Assembly: GCA_903851415.1 (NCBI GenBank) | Contig: CAINOE010000108.1 | Coordinates: 1-43,936 of the forward strand | Origin: an uncultured Rhodopila sp. | Lineage (GTDB): Bacteria > Pseudomonadota > Alphaproteobacteria > Acetobacterales > Acetobacteraceae | DNA: 43,936 nucleotides | Direction of reading: 5' to 3' | Shown here: positions 1-8,243 of the stretch, piece after piece | How positions within the stretch are numbered: position 1 is the stretch's first letter | How the letters are laid out: each line of letters starts with the position of its first letter | Translations under genes and position numbers: made by a program | Notes under the pieces: generated by a model | The model's database searches: none | Told to the model about the DNA's origin: nothing | Seen by the model: the letters and a program-made list of their open reading frames with translations, nothing else

Positions 1-123
1 CCATTATTTTTAGAGTCGCAGGTTAGAGGTAGGGGGGGTCAAAAACTCCAAACCGGCCATAATCCTGGGCATTCCGCGCCAAAATGCGGGATCCTTTCAC
101 CAAAACCGCGCGGGCTGACCAAC
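1..123. other. Non-coding leader before terminase; possible cos/packaging region
   Basis: I see no convincing gene in these bases. The stretch has an AT-rich start, a run of seven G at 32-38 followed by TCAAAA, and a GAGTC site at 13-17. It sits directly upstream of the small terminase gene, where cos-type siphoviruses usually carry the packaging site. That function is inferred from position; no cohesive end can be proven from sequence alone. Confidence 0.3.
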
Positions 124-639
124 ATGCCGGGGCCACCTCCGAAGCCGACGCAGCTGCGGCTGGTTACCGGCAACGCCGGGCGCCGCCCGCTGAACAAACG
201 CGAGCCGCAGCCGAAAGCCGGGATCCCGTCGGTACCGAAGCATCTGTCGCCGGCGGCCAAGATGGAATGGCGGCGGATCTCCCGAGCCCTCGCCGCTCTC
301 GACCTTCTCACCGGGGTCGATCGCGCGGCGCTCGCTGCCTACTGTCAGGCCTGGGCGGACTGGATCGAGGCCGAAGCGCAGCTCTCCAAATTCGGCAAGG
401 TTGTGGAGTCGCCCTACAAAACCGAAACCCGGACGCTGAAGTCCGGGACCGTGGTGGAGAAATCCAGCGGCGGATACCCGATGCAGAACCCATATCTCGC
501 CATTCGCAATCGCGCCCTCTGGTTCATGCACAGGTTCCTCACCGAATTCGGCATGACGCCGGCCTCTCGCAGCAGGATCAGTGTCGGGGATGGCGGTGAA
601 AAGAACCGGTCGAAAGATCCGGCCGCCGCCTACTTCTGA
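124..639 (+). CDS. terS: Phage terminase small subunit, P27 family
   Basis: The 171-residue product would recognise phage DNA and load the large subunit for packaging. Its N-terminus (MPGPPPKPTQLRLVTGNAG, then RRPLN and an EP-rich stretch) is the hallmark of P27-family small terminases. The middle (about 40-95) is helical with the family's A-x-A-x-YC-x-AWADW pattern, seen here as ALAAYCQAWADW, and length is normal for the family. The start is the ATG at 124, which has no strong Shine-Dalgarno. Its end overlaps the large terminase gene by about 59 bases, so the two are probably translationally coupled. Confidence 0.9.
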   Translation: MPGPPPKPTQLRLVTGNAGRRPLNKREPQPKAGIPSVPKHLSPAAKMEWRRISRALAALDLLTGVDRAALAAYCQAWADWIEAEAQLSKFGKVVESPYKTETRTLKSGTVVEKSSGGYPMQNPYLAIRNRALWFMHRFLTEFGMTPASRSRISVGDGGEKNRSKDPAAAYF

Positions 640-2461
640 CGACCCGACAACGGCTTGGGCGAAGGACGTCACCGCCGGCCTGGTTGTCGCCGGGCCGCAC
701 GTCCGGAACACATGCCGGCGGCATCTCGACGACCTGGTGCATGGGCCAAAGCGCGGCCTAAAGTGGGATCTCACCGCGGCAAACCGGGCGATCCGGTTCT
801 TCCCGGACGTTCTGAGACTGAACGGTGGCCAGTTCGAAGGCATTCCCTTCGAGCTGCACCCGTCCCAGGCGTTCCGGATCGGCTCCATCTTCGGCTGGAA
901 GCGTGCCGACGGGACTAGGCGCTTCCGCCGGTTCTACGACGAAGAGGGCAAGGGGAACGGCAAGAGCCCGTTCCTGGCGGGTATCGGTCTCTATTGCCTG
1001 CTCGCGGACAACGAGCCGCGCGCTGAAGTCTATGCCGCCGGGTCGAAAAAAGACCAGGCGATGATCCTGTTTCGCGACGCCGTGGCGATGGTCGATCAGT
1101 CGCCGGCGCTGCGCCGTCGTCTGACGAAGTCGGGGTCCAATCCGACCTGGAACCTGGGCGATCTTCGGACCGGCTCGTTCTTCCGGCCGATTTCGTCGGA
1201 TCAGGGCCAGTCCGGTCCGCGGCCCAGCTGCGCGCTGTGCGATGAGGTGCACGAGCACCGCGACGCAATCACGATCGAGCTGCTCGAGCGCGGTTTCAAA
1301 TCACGCCGCCAACCCCTCTTAGGGATGGCGACCAACAGCGGATCGGACCGAAACTCGGTCTGCTGGCAGGAACACGAACACGCGGTCAAGGTCGCCGCCG
1401 GCACGCGAACGCCGGACAAAGACTTCGCGTATGTCGGCGAGATCATCGACGACCAGACGTTTTCGTTCGTCTGCTCCCTTGATCGCGACGAAGACCCGCT
1501 GAAGGATCCCAGCTGCTGGGCGAAAGCCAACCCGCTGCTCGGCGTCACGGTGAAGACGGATTACCTGGCCGGCGTCGTGCGCCAGGCCACGATGATTCCC
1601 GGCAAGCTCAACAACATTTTGCGGCTGCATTTCTGCGTCTGGACCGACGCGGATGAGGCCTGGATGTCGCGGGCCGCATTGGAAGCGGTCCTGGCGGAAT
1701 TCGATCCGCTCGACCACGCCGGCAAGGATGTGACGCTCGGCGCCGATCTGTCCGGCACGCAGGATCTGACCGCCCTCGCCGGCGTCGTCGAGACCGGCAC
1801 GATGGACGTGACGGACGCCGACGGCACCGTCGTCACGCTGCCCACATACGACGCCTGGGTCGATGCCTGGACGCCGCTGGACACCCTGGACGAGCGGGCG
1901 CTGCGCGATAAGGCGCCATACGATGTCTGGGTGCGCGAAGGCTACCTGTTCGCGGAACCCGGCAAGACGATCCGGCTGGATTTCGTCGCCGCGCGCATCG
2001 GCGAGATCAACAGCGATTTCCGGATCCGCTGGCTCGCCTATGACCGCTACAGCTACACGAAGCTGGAAGACGAACTGGACCAGCAGGGTCTGACGATCAG
2101 TCAGATCGAGCACCCGCAGGGCGGCAAGCGCCGGGCGAAACCGCCCGACGAATGGGTCGACGAAGCCAAGCGATCCGGCCGGCCAGCGCCGCAAGGCCTG
2201 TGGATGCCGGGCTCATTGATCGAGCTTGAGAACCTGATCCTGCAGAAGCGCATCCGGATCCGCACCAGCCCGGTGATCATCTCGGCGATCATGTCGGCCA
2301 CGCTGGAACGCGATCCGTTCGACAACCGGTGGTTTTCGAAACGCAAAGCCGTCAACCGCATCGATCCGGTCGTGGCGCTGGCGATGGCGATCGGCGCCGC
2401 AACGGCAACCAACACGAAGACGAAGTCCGCTTATGACAAGCGAGACCTGCTCATTCTGTAG
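581..2461 (+). CDS. terL: Phage terminase large subunit
   Basis: This is the ATP-driven packaging motor and nuclease, about 626 residues. Visible motifs are a Walker A-like GKGNGKS at 123-129, a following YAAGSKKDQA segment (151-160), a Walker B-like CALCDE ending at D221-E222, and nuclease-domain acidic positions GADLSGTQD (D389) and LAYDRY (D488). A conserved NRIDPVVALAMA stretch lies near the C-terminus. Order and length fit Terminase_1/YmfN-type enzymes. The start is either GTG 581 (AGGA at 574-577, close spacing) or ATG 590; homologues would decide. It overlaps terS and is followed six bases later by a small membrane-protein gene. Confidence 0.93.
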   Translation: MSGMAVKRTGRKIRPPPTSDDPTTAWAKDVTAGLVVAGPHVRNTCRRHLDDLVHGPKRGLKWDLTAANRAIRFFPDVLRLNGGQFEGIPFELHPSQAFRIGSIFGWKRADGTRRFRRFYDEEGKGNGKSPFLAGIGLYCLLADNEPRAEVYAAGSKKDQAMILFRDAVAMVDQSPALRRRLTKSGSNPTWNLGDLRTGSFFRPISSDQGQSGPRPSCALCDEVHEHRDAITIELLERGFKSRRQPLLGMATNSGSDRNSVCWQEHEHAVKVAAGTRTPDKDFAYVGEIIDDQTFSFVCSLDRDEDPLKDPSCWAKANPLLGVTVKTDYLAGVVRQATMIPGKLNNILRLHFCVWTDADEAWMSRAALEAVLAEFDPLDHAGKDVTLGADLSGTQDLTALAGVVETGTMDVTDADGTVVTLPTYDAWVDAWTPLDTLDERALRDKAPYDVWVREGYLFAEPGKTIRLDFVAARIGEINSDFRIRWLAYDRYSYTKLEDELDQQGLTISQIEHPQGGKRRAKPPDEWVDEAKRSGRPAPQGLWMPGSLIELENLILQKRIRIRTSPVIISAIMSATLERDPFDNRWFSKRKAVNRIDPVVALAMAIGAATATNTKTKSAYDKRDLLIL

Positions 2462-2467
2462 GCACTC

Positions 2468-2659
2468 ATGAAACGACCGCGCATCGCCGAGGCCCTGACC
2501 GACCTCGCTGGCATTGCGGGCGCCGGCCTGGTGTCCTGGGGCGTCTGGCAGATTTACCCGCCCGCCGGATACGTCGCCGGCGGCATCTTGCTGATGGCTG
2601 GCGCGTGGTTCGCCGCGCGCGGCAACGTTGCTCCACCGGCCGCCCCGCCGCCGGAATGA
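2468..2659 (+). CDS. Small membrane protein between terminase and portal
   Basis: The 63-residue protein has two likely membrane-spanning stretches (about 13-32 and 38-52, rich in G, A, V, I, L and W) and a short Pro/Ala-rich tail (PPAAPPPE). I do not recognise a family with known function. Small two-helix proteins at this place are common in alphaproteobacterial siphophages. It starts six bases after the large terminase stop, and its stop overlaps the next ATG (ATGA at 2656), so it belongs to the packaging/head operon. Confidence 0.65.
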   Translation: MKRPRIAEALTDLAGIAGAGLVSWGVWQIYPPAGYVAGGILLMAGAWFAARGNVAPPAAPPPE

Positions 2660-2778
2660 TCCGGCTCGGGCGGCTGCTTTGCTGGCTCGGCCTGCATAAG
2701 TGGCGGCCCGCCTCCCGGCACATCGATACGTGCGACCGGCCCGACTGCTTCGCCTCGCGGCGATGTCGGGATTTTTGA
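2656..2778 (+). CDS. 40-residue Cys/His miniprotein, DUF1660-like
   Basis: This short ORF begins in an ATGA overlap with the preceding gene and ends 17 bases before the portal gene. The product is 40 residues and contains LLCWLGLHKW near its start, then cysteines at 9, 26, 31 and 37 and several basic residues. A C-x-(L/F)-G-H-K-W opening followed by spaced cysteines is what I recall of the DUF1660 phage miniproteins, which look metal-binding. Function is unknown. Support is positional (fills the gap, coupled start) and by motif. Confidence 0.5.
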   Translation: MIRLGRLLCWLGLHKWRPASRHIDTCDRPDCFASRRCRDF

Positions 2779-2795
2779 CCTAAGGATGCAATCGC

Positions 2796-4103
2796 ATGGG
2801 GCTGTTCGACCGGATGGCCCGCGGTTCGATGCGGCGTGCATCCGCCGGCGTGCCGAGTTATGGCATGATCCCGCCACTGGGTAGTGTGCAGTCGGCTTCG
2901 GGGCTGTTGGTGTCGCAGGCTTCGGCAATGGCCGTTGGCGCGGTTTATGCGTGCGTCTCGTTGATCGCCCACGACATCGCGCGTTGCACACCAACACTAT
3001 TCGACGTGGCGGATGATGGTTCCCGCACCGTCAACACCGACCACGAACTCGCGCTGCTGCTCGACCGGCCGAACCGGATTCAGACCTGGTTCGAATTCAT
3101 CCGGGATTTGATGGTCGCCTACCTGCTGCGCGGCAACGGCTACGCCGCTAAGCTGCGGAATAGCCGAGGTCAGATCACTGAGCTGATCCTGATCAACCCC
3201 GACGCCGTCATGGTGCTGGAAGCGTCGAACGGCGACATCTTCTACAACGTCAACCGCCTCGGCCTGTTTCAGATCGCGGTGCTGCAGCAGTTTCCCGTCG
3301 CGATACCGGCGGAGGATGTCCTGCATTTGCGTGGCATGGCGTTCAACATGCTGGTCGCCGCCAGCACGATCGGGCTTGCCCGCGATGCGATTGGCCTCTC
3401 GATGGGCCAAAGCCAGCAGCAAAGCCGCTGGGTTGGCAACGGCGCGCGGCCGAGCGGGATCCTGAAATCGCCCCGCGAACTATCCGAACCGGCGGCCAAA
3501 CGCCTCAAGGCGAGCTGGGAACAGTTCAACGCGGGCATTCAGAATGAAGGCCGGACGGCCGTGCTCGAGGACGGCATCGATTTCATGTCGCTGAAGCTGA
3601 CGGCGGCCGACATCGATTTCATCAACGCCGCGAACCTTGGCATCCAGGACATCTGTCGTTTCTGGGGTGTTCCGCCGCGGAAAGTCGGCCAGCCCGACGT
3701 CACGCGCGGATCCACGATCATCCAGGAAGACCAGGCCTACGTGAACACCACGATCAGTCCGAAGCTGGACATGATCGAGCAGAAATTCGATCGCGAGTTC
3801 GATCTGAAGCGCGACGGCCACGTCATGGACATGAACGAGGACGCACTGCTCCGGGCGGACCCGCTGACCCGCTACAATCTCGGCCGGATCGGCAAACTTT
3901 CCGGCCTGACCACCACCAACGAGTGGCGCCGCGGCGAGCGCCTGGCGCCGGTACCGGGCGGCGACGTGATCATGCAACCGGTGAACATGGCGGCCCTCGG
4001 GTCCGACATGAACGGGCAAGCCGGTGACAACGCCGGCCGTCCCGGGCCCGGTCAAGGGCAAGCCCCTACGGGCAACCAACAGGATGAGGCGCCGGAAGGA
4101 TGA
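2796..4103 (+). CDS. Phage portal protein, HK97 family
   Basis: The 435-residue protein would form the dodecameric DNA gate at one head vertex. Family features are the N-terminal VYACVSLIAHDIA segment, HELALLLDRPNRIQTWFEF (about 83-101), the 'LLRGNGYA' stretch, and the 'FWGVPPRKVG' plus 'EQAYVNTTISPKLDMIEQ'-type region around 288-330. The C-terminus (from about 405) is a Gly/Pro/Gln-rich low-complexity tail. Length is normal. Its last four bases overlap the next start (ATGA). Confidence 0.93.
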   Translation: MGLFDRMARGSMRRASAGVPSYGMIPPLGSVQSASGLLVSQASAMAVGAVYACVSLIAHDIARCTPTLFDVADDGSRTVNTDHELALLLDRPNRIQTWFEFIRDLMVAYLLRGNGYAAKLRNSRGQITELILINPDAVMVLEASNGDIFYNVNRLGLFQIAVLQQFPVAIPAEDVLHLRGMAFNMLVAASTIGLARDAIGLSMGQSQQQSRWVGNGARPSGILKSPRELSEPAAKRLKASWEQFNAGIQNEGRTAVLEDGIDFMSLKLTAADIDFINAANLGIQDICRFWGVPPRKVGQPDVTRGSTIIQEDQAYVNTTISPKLDMIEQKFDREFDLKRDGHVMDMNEDALLRADPLTRYNLGRIGKLSGLTTTNEWRRGERLAPVPGGDVIMQPVNMAALGSDMNGQAGDNAGRPGPGQGQAPTGNQQDEAPEG

Positions 4104-4294
4104 CACGACCGCGCCCTGATGGATTCTACTGGGCCCGGCAGGTCCGTTGGCGGCCGAATGCGCCGCCGCAAGCCGCTGAATATGCCGACGGCATCTGGTC
4201 GTTCGCCGGTGATTTCACCGTTTATGGCGACGGCGACGTCATCGTTTACGGCGAGCAGATCCAGCCACCAGCTTACGAGGGGGTCGAGGCATGA
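4100..4294 (+). CDS. Small hypothetical protein between portal and protease
   Basis: This 64-residue protein is joined by four-base overlaps to the portal gene upstream and the protease gene downstream, which supports real translation. It is rich in aromatic and acidic residues (FYWARQVRW, DGIWSFAGDFTVYGDGDVIVYG) and looks like a short beta-rich fold. I do not recognise a family. The position suggests an accessory head-assembly role, but nothing in the sequence shows one. Confidence 0.65.
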   Translation: MTRPRPDGFYWARQVRWRPNAPPQAAEYADGIWSFAGDFTVYGDGDVIVYGEQIQPPAYEGVEA

Positions 4295-6027
4295 CGATGC
4301 ATCGCCGCGCTGTGCCCACCACTTTCGAAACCTTGGGTGATCGTCAGGTCCGCATTCGGATGTCGACCGGCCAGCGTGCGCGCGACGGCCATATCCTTGA
4401 TCCGCAGGGCTGTGATCTAACCAACTTTCTCGCCAACCCGATCGTCCTCTACGCCCACGACACAACCAAGCCCGTTGGACGGGCGGACGAGGTGTCGGTC
4501 CAGCCCGACTGCATCATGGCGACGATTAATTTCGCGCCGGTCGGCGTATCACCCACAGCGGACGAAGTATGCGGTCTCGTGAAGGCCGACATCCTGCGCG
4601 GCATATCCATCGGTTTCGACATTCTCGATGGCGACCCGATCGAGCCTAACCGTCCGCGTGCTGGGATCCGCGCGACGCGGTGGGAACTGTACGAATGCAC
4701 CGTTTGCTCGGTCCCCGTGGACACGGGCGCGACCGTGACCGCCCGCGCCGTCGCCGACTCAGACTGGAAGGTTGGCGCCGCGCGCGACCTACCGATCGAG
4801 GATTCGGACGCCTGGGATGGGTCTGCAGCGGAAGCGAGTATTTTCGAGCATGCCGGCGGCGACGACTTCGATCCGGCGAAAGCCCGTAAGGGTTTCCTGG
4901 TCTACGACGCTACCAGTCCAAAACTGAAAGGCAGCTACAAGCTGCCGATTGCCCACGTTGCCGACGGCGACATGAAAGTTCCCAGGGGCGCCATCCGAGC
5001 GGCGGCCTCCCGTCTGCCGCAGACCGACATCCCGGAGGATGTGAAGACGTCCGCCGGCGCTGTCCTTGACCACTACAAGGAGAAAGCCGGCATGACCGCC
5101 AGCGACGACGAAAAAGGCCGCGCTTTTGCCGCTAAACGCACGCGGATGCTCACGGCCACGCCGAAGCTGAAACTGCGCGGTCTCTACGATGTCGCGCAGC
5201 TGGCGCACATGGTGCAGCATCTGGGCTACATCCACGGCGAATCGGTCTGGGAAGAGGAACTCGAGGGCGACGACAGCAAGGTGCCCGCCATGCTCGGCGA
5301 GGCTCTGAAGGGTCTCGGCGAGACGCTGATCGCCATGACGACCGAAGAGGTCAACGAGCTGCTAAGCGGCAAGGGGCTGGACGAGATCCCGCCCGTCGAG
5401 GACGTGGTTGTCATTGAGGATCGCGCTTATGTGGCGGCCGGGAAGACGCCGGCCATCCGCGCCTGGCGCCAAGGTCTGGCGGCGATGATGGTGCGCGCCG
5501 GGAAGGCTATCAGCCAGGCCAACGCCGCCAAAATCGACCAGGCCGGCGACCATCTCAATGAGGCGGCCAACCGCGCGAAAGAAGCCTCCGATCATACCGG
5601 GAAGGCGATCGAACACGGCGAGGCGATGACCGATCTGCACGGCAAAGCCACCACCGCGCATGACAAAATGAATGCCGCCATCGAGGACGCCAACGGCTCG
5701 GCGCCGGCGGACGTGGCAGCCAAAATCGCCAAAGTCCAGCAGGCCCACAAGCAACTTGGGAAGCACCTGACCGCCATGGGCGAGCGCTGTGCCGCGATCG
5801 GCGACGTGCAGGCCGATGCCCAGGGTGCCATCGCCGGCGCGCAGCGCTGCATGCGGTCCGCGATCCGATGTGTCCGTGGCGTCCATGACGCCGGCGACGA
5901 CACCGATGAGGCCGAGATTCAGACCAGCAACGGCGACGCCGAGAGCGAGGGCACCGAGAACAATCGCGCCCTGACGCCCGAAGCACGGCTGCGCCGTCTC
6001 GCGGCGCTGGAACTGTCCGGCGCCTGA
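4291..6027 (+). CDS. Prohead protease with long C-terminal extension
   Basis: Residues 1-150 form an HK97-type prohead protease (peptidase U35 class), which cleaves scaffold and capsid precursors in the immature head. The likely catalytic histidine is H56 in LYAHD and the serine is S106 in RGISIGF. At 578 residues the protein is about three times the usual length. Residues about 185-265 (FLVYDATSPKLKGSYKLPIA, then AGAVLDHYKEKAGM) resemble DUF6582-like segments found fused to phage proteases. Residues about 390-530 are highly helical, Ala/His/Lys-rich and coiled-coil-like. I infer that the tail is an internal scaffold, since no separate scaffold gene lies before the capsid gene. Confidence 0.88.
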   Translation: MTMHRRAVPTTFETLGDRQVRIRMSTGQRARDGHILDPQGCDLTNFLANPIVLYAHDTTKPVGRADEVSVQPDCIMATINFAPVGVSPTADEVCGLVKADILRGISIGFDILDGDPIEPNRPRAGIRATRWELYECTVCSVPVDTGATVTARAVADSDWKVGAARDLPIEDSDAWDGSAAEASIFEHAGGDDFDPAKARKGFLVYDATSPKLKGSYKLPIAHVADGDMKVPRGAIRAAASRLPQTDIPEDVKTSAGAVLDHYKEKAGMTASDDEKGRAFAAKRTRMLTATPKLKLRGLYDVAQLAHMVQHLGYIHGESVWEEELEGDDSKVPAMLGEALKGLGETLIAMTTEEVNELLSGKGLDEIPPVEDVVVIEDRAYVAAGKTPAIRAWRQGLAAMMVRAGKAISQANAAKIDQAGDHLNEAANRAKEASDHTGKAIEHGEAMTDLHGKATTAHDKMNAAIEDANGSAPADVAAKIAKVQQAHKQLGKHLTAMGERCAAIGDVQADAQGAIAGAQRCMRSAIRCVRGVHDAGDDTDEAEIQTSNGDAESEGTENNRALTPEARLRRLAALELSGA

Positions 6028-6033
6028 AACGAC

Positions 6034-6146
6034 CCGGCTTCGGCCGGCGCCAGAAAGCCCTTTGGCAAGGCATACGCAGCGCTGAAAGGCGCGGCATCCC
6101 CAGAAACCGCAGCGTCATTTAACGCTCGGCCGTCCACGCGGACGGC
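6034..6146 (+). other. Two hairpins in the protease-capsid gap
   Basis: The 152-base gap before the capsid gene holds two perfect stem-loops. One is CCGGC-TTCG-GCCGG at 6034-6047, with a stable TTCG tetraloop. The other is GCCGTCC-ACGC-GGACGGC at 6129-6146. Neither has a T-run, so they are not classical terminators. They could mark mRNA processing or protect the abundant capsid message. The hairpins are seen; the role is inferred. Confidence 0.45.
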
Positions 6147-6179
6147 TGGGCGCGACGTCTGCCGATGGAGCCTCCACCT

Positions 6180-7658
6180 ATGACAGAACGAGTAGCGGAC
6201 CTCCGCCGGCAGCGCGCGGCGGCTTTCGACACCTTCAAGCTGCTGGCCGAAAAGCCGACTCTCACCGCCGAGGAGCAGATCGACTACACCAGCCGCGAGA
6301 AAGCCGTTCGCGAGTTCGACGGCCAGATCACGCGCGCGCTCGCCGCGCAGGAACTGTCGGCCGCCACGGCCGTGCCCGTCGCCGGCCAGGAGCCGCAGGC
6401 CCGCACCTACGCCAACCCGGAAAGTGACCCGTACATCAACGATGCCGCGGCCCGGCGCGTTTCTGAGGGCAACGGCTCCCGCATCGGCAGCGCCCGCAGC
6501 CTGGTGTTCGGGGGCATGCTGAAGATGGCGGCTGCCGGCAACGGCAACCTGTTCCTGGCGCGCCAATCGTCTCGGGAAGTCTATGGCGAAAATCACCCCG
6601 TCACCCGCGCGCTGATCACCAGCGTCGGCTCGTCCGGCGGTTTCATTGTGCCGCCCGACTACATGAACGAGATCATCGAGTTGCTGCGGCCCGCCAGCGT
6701 GGTGCGCAGCAGCAACCCGCGCGTGATTCCGATGCCGCGCGGCACGATGACGCTGCCCAGCCAGACGAGCCCCGCGACGGCGACTTACGGCACGGAAGTC
6801 GGCCAGATCGCGGCGAGCCAGCAGACGGTTGGCCAGATCATCGCCAGCTTCAAAAAGCTGACCGCTTTGGTGCCTGTGTCGAACGACATGATGCGCTATG
6901 CGGATCCGGCCGTTGATGCCTTCGTGCGTGACGACCTGGTCAAGGTCGTGGCGCTGCGCGAGGATCTCGCTTTCATCTTCGGCGACGGCACGCAATCCAC
7001 CCCGCGCGGCTGGATCAGCTTCGCCAATATGTGGGTGGCGAGCCAGGGCGGAACGATCGGCACCTGGCTGAACGCGGCCAACTCCACCGCCGCGGTAAAC
7101 GGCGCCAGCACTGCCGCCACCAACCCGCTGACGGGCCAGAATGGCGGCAACTTCATCACCAGCGACGAAACCTACACCCTGTCGACGGTGTCCTCGGAGC
7201 TCGGGGGCGCGATCAACAAGCTCGACACCGCAAACGTCGCGGAAAGCCGGCGCATCTGGTTCATGCACCCCCGCACCTTCAACTATCTCTATTGGGTGCA
7301 AAACAGCCTGGGTGTGTTCGTGTTCCGCGATGAGCTGGATAAGGGCAAGCTGTCCGGCTACCCGATCAAGAAGTCCACGCAGATCCCGATCAACATCTGG
7401 GATGCGACCGGGACCAACAAGGATTGTTCCTTCATCTTCCTCGCGGAGATGGACGAGACGATGATCCTGGACAGCATGAGCCTGGAGCTGGCGGTGTCCC
7501 GCGAGGGTTCGTACGTCGACGCCTCGGGCAACACCGTGTCCGCCTTTCAGAACGATCAGACCTTGGTCCGGGCGATCGCCGAGCACGATTTCCAGATGCG
7601 GCACGACAGCGCCGTCGCGGTCATTCAGTTCGTCCGCTGGGCGCCCACGCTGAGCTGA
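6180..7658 (+). CDS. Major capsid protein, HK97 fold
   Basis: This forms the head shell. The N-terminal 60 residues are a charged helical delta-domain (LRRQRAAAFDTFKLLAEKP and on), normally removed by the protease. The HK97-fold core follows, with the typical 'SSGGFIVPPDYMNEIIELLRPASVVR' region, 'FKKLTALVPVSNDMMRYADP', and a C-terminus containing 'RHDSAVAVIQF'. I chose ATG 6180 because GGAG at 6167-6170 lies nine bases upstream; ATG 6165 would add five residues and destroy that spacing. The product is about 492 residues, somewhat larger than HK97 gp5, with an insertion around 295-330 rich in N, A, T and G. Confidence 0.93.
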   Translation: MTERVADLRRQRAAAFDTFKLLAEKPTLTAEEQIDYTSREKAVREFDGQITRALAAQELSAATAVPVAGQEPQARTYANPESDPYINDAAARRVSEGNGSRIGSARSLVFGGMLKMAAAGNGNLFLARQSSREVYGENHPVTRALITSVGSSGGFIVPPDYMNEIIELLRPASVVRSSNPRVIPMPRGTMTLPSQTSPATATYGTEVGQIAASQQTVGQIIASFKKLTALVPVSNDMMRYADPAVDAFVRDDLVKVVALREDLAFIFGDGTQSTPRGWISFANMWVASQGGTIGTWLNAANSTAAVNGASTAATNPLTGQNGGNFITSDETYTLSTVSSELGGAINKLDTANVAESRRIWFMHPRTFNYLYWVQNSLGVFVFRDELDKGKLSGYPIKKSTQIPINIWDATGTNKDCSFIFLAEMDETMILDSMSLELAVSREGSYVDASGNTVSAFQNDQTLVRAIAEHDFQMRHDSAVAVIQFVRWAPTLS

Positions 7659-7676
7659 TCGGTGTGGCTGAAACGC

Positions 7677-7707
7677 GGCCGGGTGCAATCCCGGCCACCC
7701 TTTTTCT
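7677..7707 (+). terminator. Rho-independent terminator after the capsid gene
   Basis: A perfect 7-bp stem (GGCCGGG 7677-7683, CCCGGCC 7690-7696) with a six-base loop is followed by ACCC and a T-rich run (TTTTTCTT from 7701). It sits 19 bases after the capsid stop and just before the next gene. It probably acts as a partial terminator that raises capsid transcript relative to downstream genes. Confidence 0.7.
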
Positions 7708-7722
7708 TAGGAGCGCGCCGTC

Positions 7723-8205
7723 ATGGCCGACATTGTTACGCAGCGGAATATCGCCGCCTACGGCGATCTGGTTCGTCTCACGGATCATTCTACCGCGACC
7801 GCCGGGGGCACCGGCGCCGCGACCACGGTCACCGGGATCTCGATCGATCGGGAGGGCTATTTCTCGACCGGCTCGTTGCCACGCAGCGCCGAAGTGGCAG
7901 TGCTCTACGAAGCAACGCTGCAGTCCGGTGCCACCATCAGCCTCGGCTATGCCGTGCAGAACAGCACGAACAACTCGACATGGTCCGACTACCAGACGGC
8001 GACCTGGGCGGTGGCGAATACCTGGGCGTCAGGTGGATCCGTGGTCAAGGGCGAGTTCAACATCGCGGTGAACCTCGACAACGCGATGCGCTATGTCCGC
8101 TTTAACTACAACCCGGAATTTTCCTCCACCGGAACCGACACGCTGTATGCGGATGGTGCCGGCTTCTTCGCCGGCTTCGACATTTTGCCCGGGGCAAACA
8201 ACTAG
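7723..8205 (+). CDS. Probable head decoration or fibre protein, beta-rich
   Basis: The 160-residue protein is Ser/Thr/Ala/Gly-rich with alternating hydrophobic strands and almost no charge clusters, typical of a beta-sandwich structural protein. Segments such as 'VAVLYEATLQSGATISLGYA' and 'NLDNAMRYVRFNYNPEFSS' look like strands of an immunoglobulin-like or jelly-roll fold. Its place just after the capsid gene suggests a capsid decoration protein. I recognise no exact family. The start follows an 'AGGAGCG' Shine-Dalgarno. A 15-base palindrome (TTTGCCC-G-GGGCAAA, 8184-8198) lies at the end of the gene. Confidence 0.7.
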   Translation: MADIVTQRNIAAYGDLVRLTDHSTATAGGTGAATTVTGISIDREGYFSTGSLPRSAEVAVLYEATLQSGATISLGYAVQNSTNNSTWSDYQTATWAVANTWASGGSVVKGEFNIAVNLDNAMRYVRFNYNPEFSSTGTDTLYADGAGFFAGFDILPGANN

Positions 8206-8211
8206 AATAAG

Positions 8212-8243
8212 CATGGGCCGGTAACGAAAGGCATCGGCCCATG
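8212..8243 (+). promoter_or_regulatory. Stem-loop occluding the glycosyltransferase start codon
   Basis: CATGGGCCG (8212-8220) pairs perfectly with CGGCCCATG (8235-8243) around a 14-base loop. The right arm contains the ATG at 8241, and the loop contains the likely Shine-Dalgarno GAAAGG (8226-8231). A folded mRNA would hide the start codon while exposing the ribosome site, so translation is probably throttled or coupled. The hairpin is seen directly; control is inferred. Confidence 0.55.

Noticed and set aside
84..599. Alternative forward frame over the small terminase
   Set aside because: It has an Arg/Ala-rich shadow composition, while the frame from 124 matches the P27 family.
5919..7688. 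589-residue reverse-strand open frame
   Set aside because: It lies opposite the capsid and protease genes, which have clear family motifs, and its sequence is Arg/His/Gly-rich as expected of an antisense shadow.
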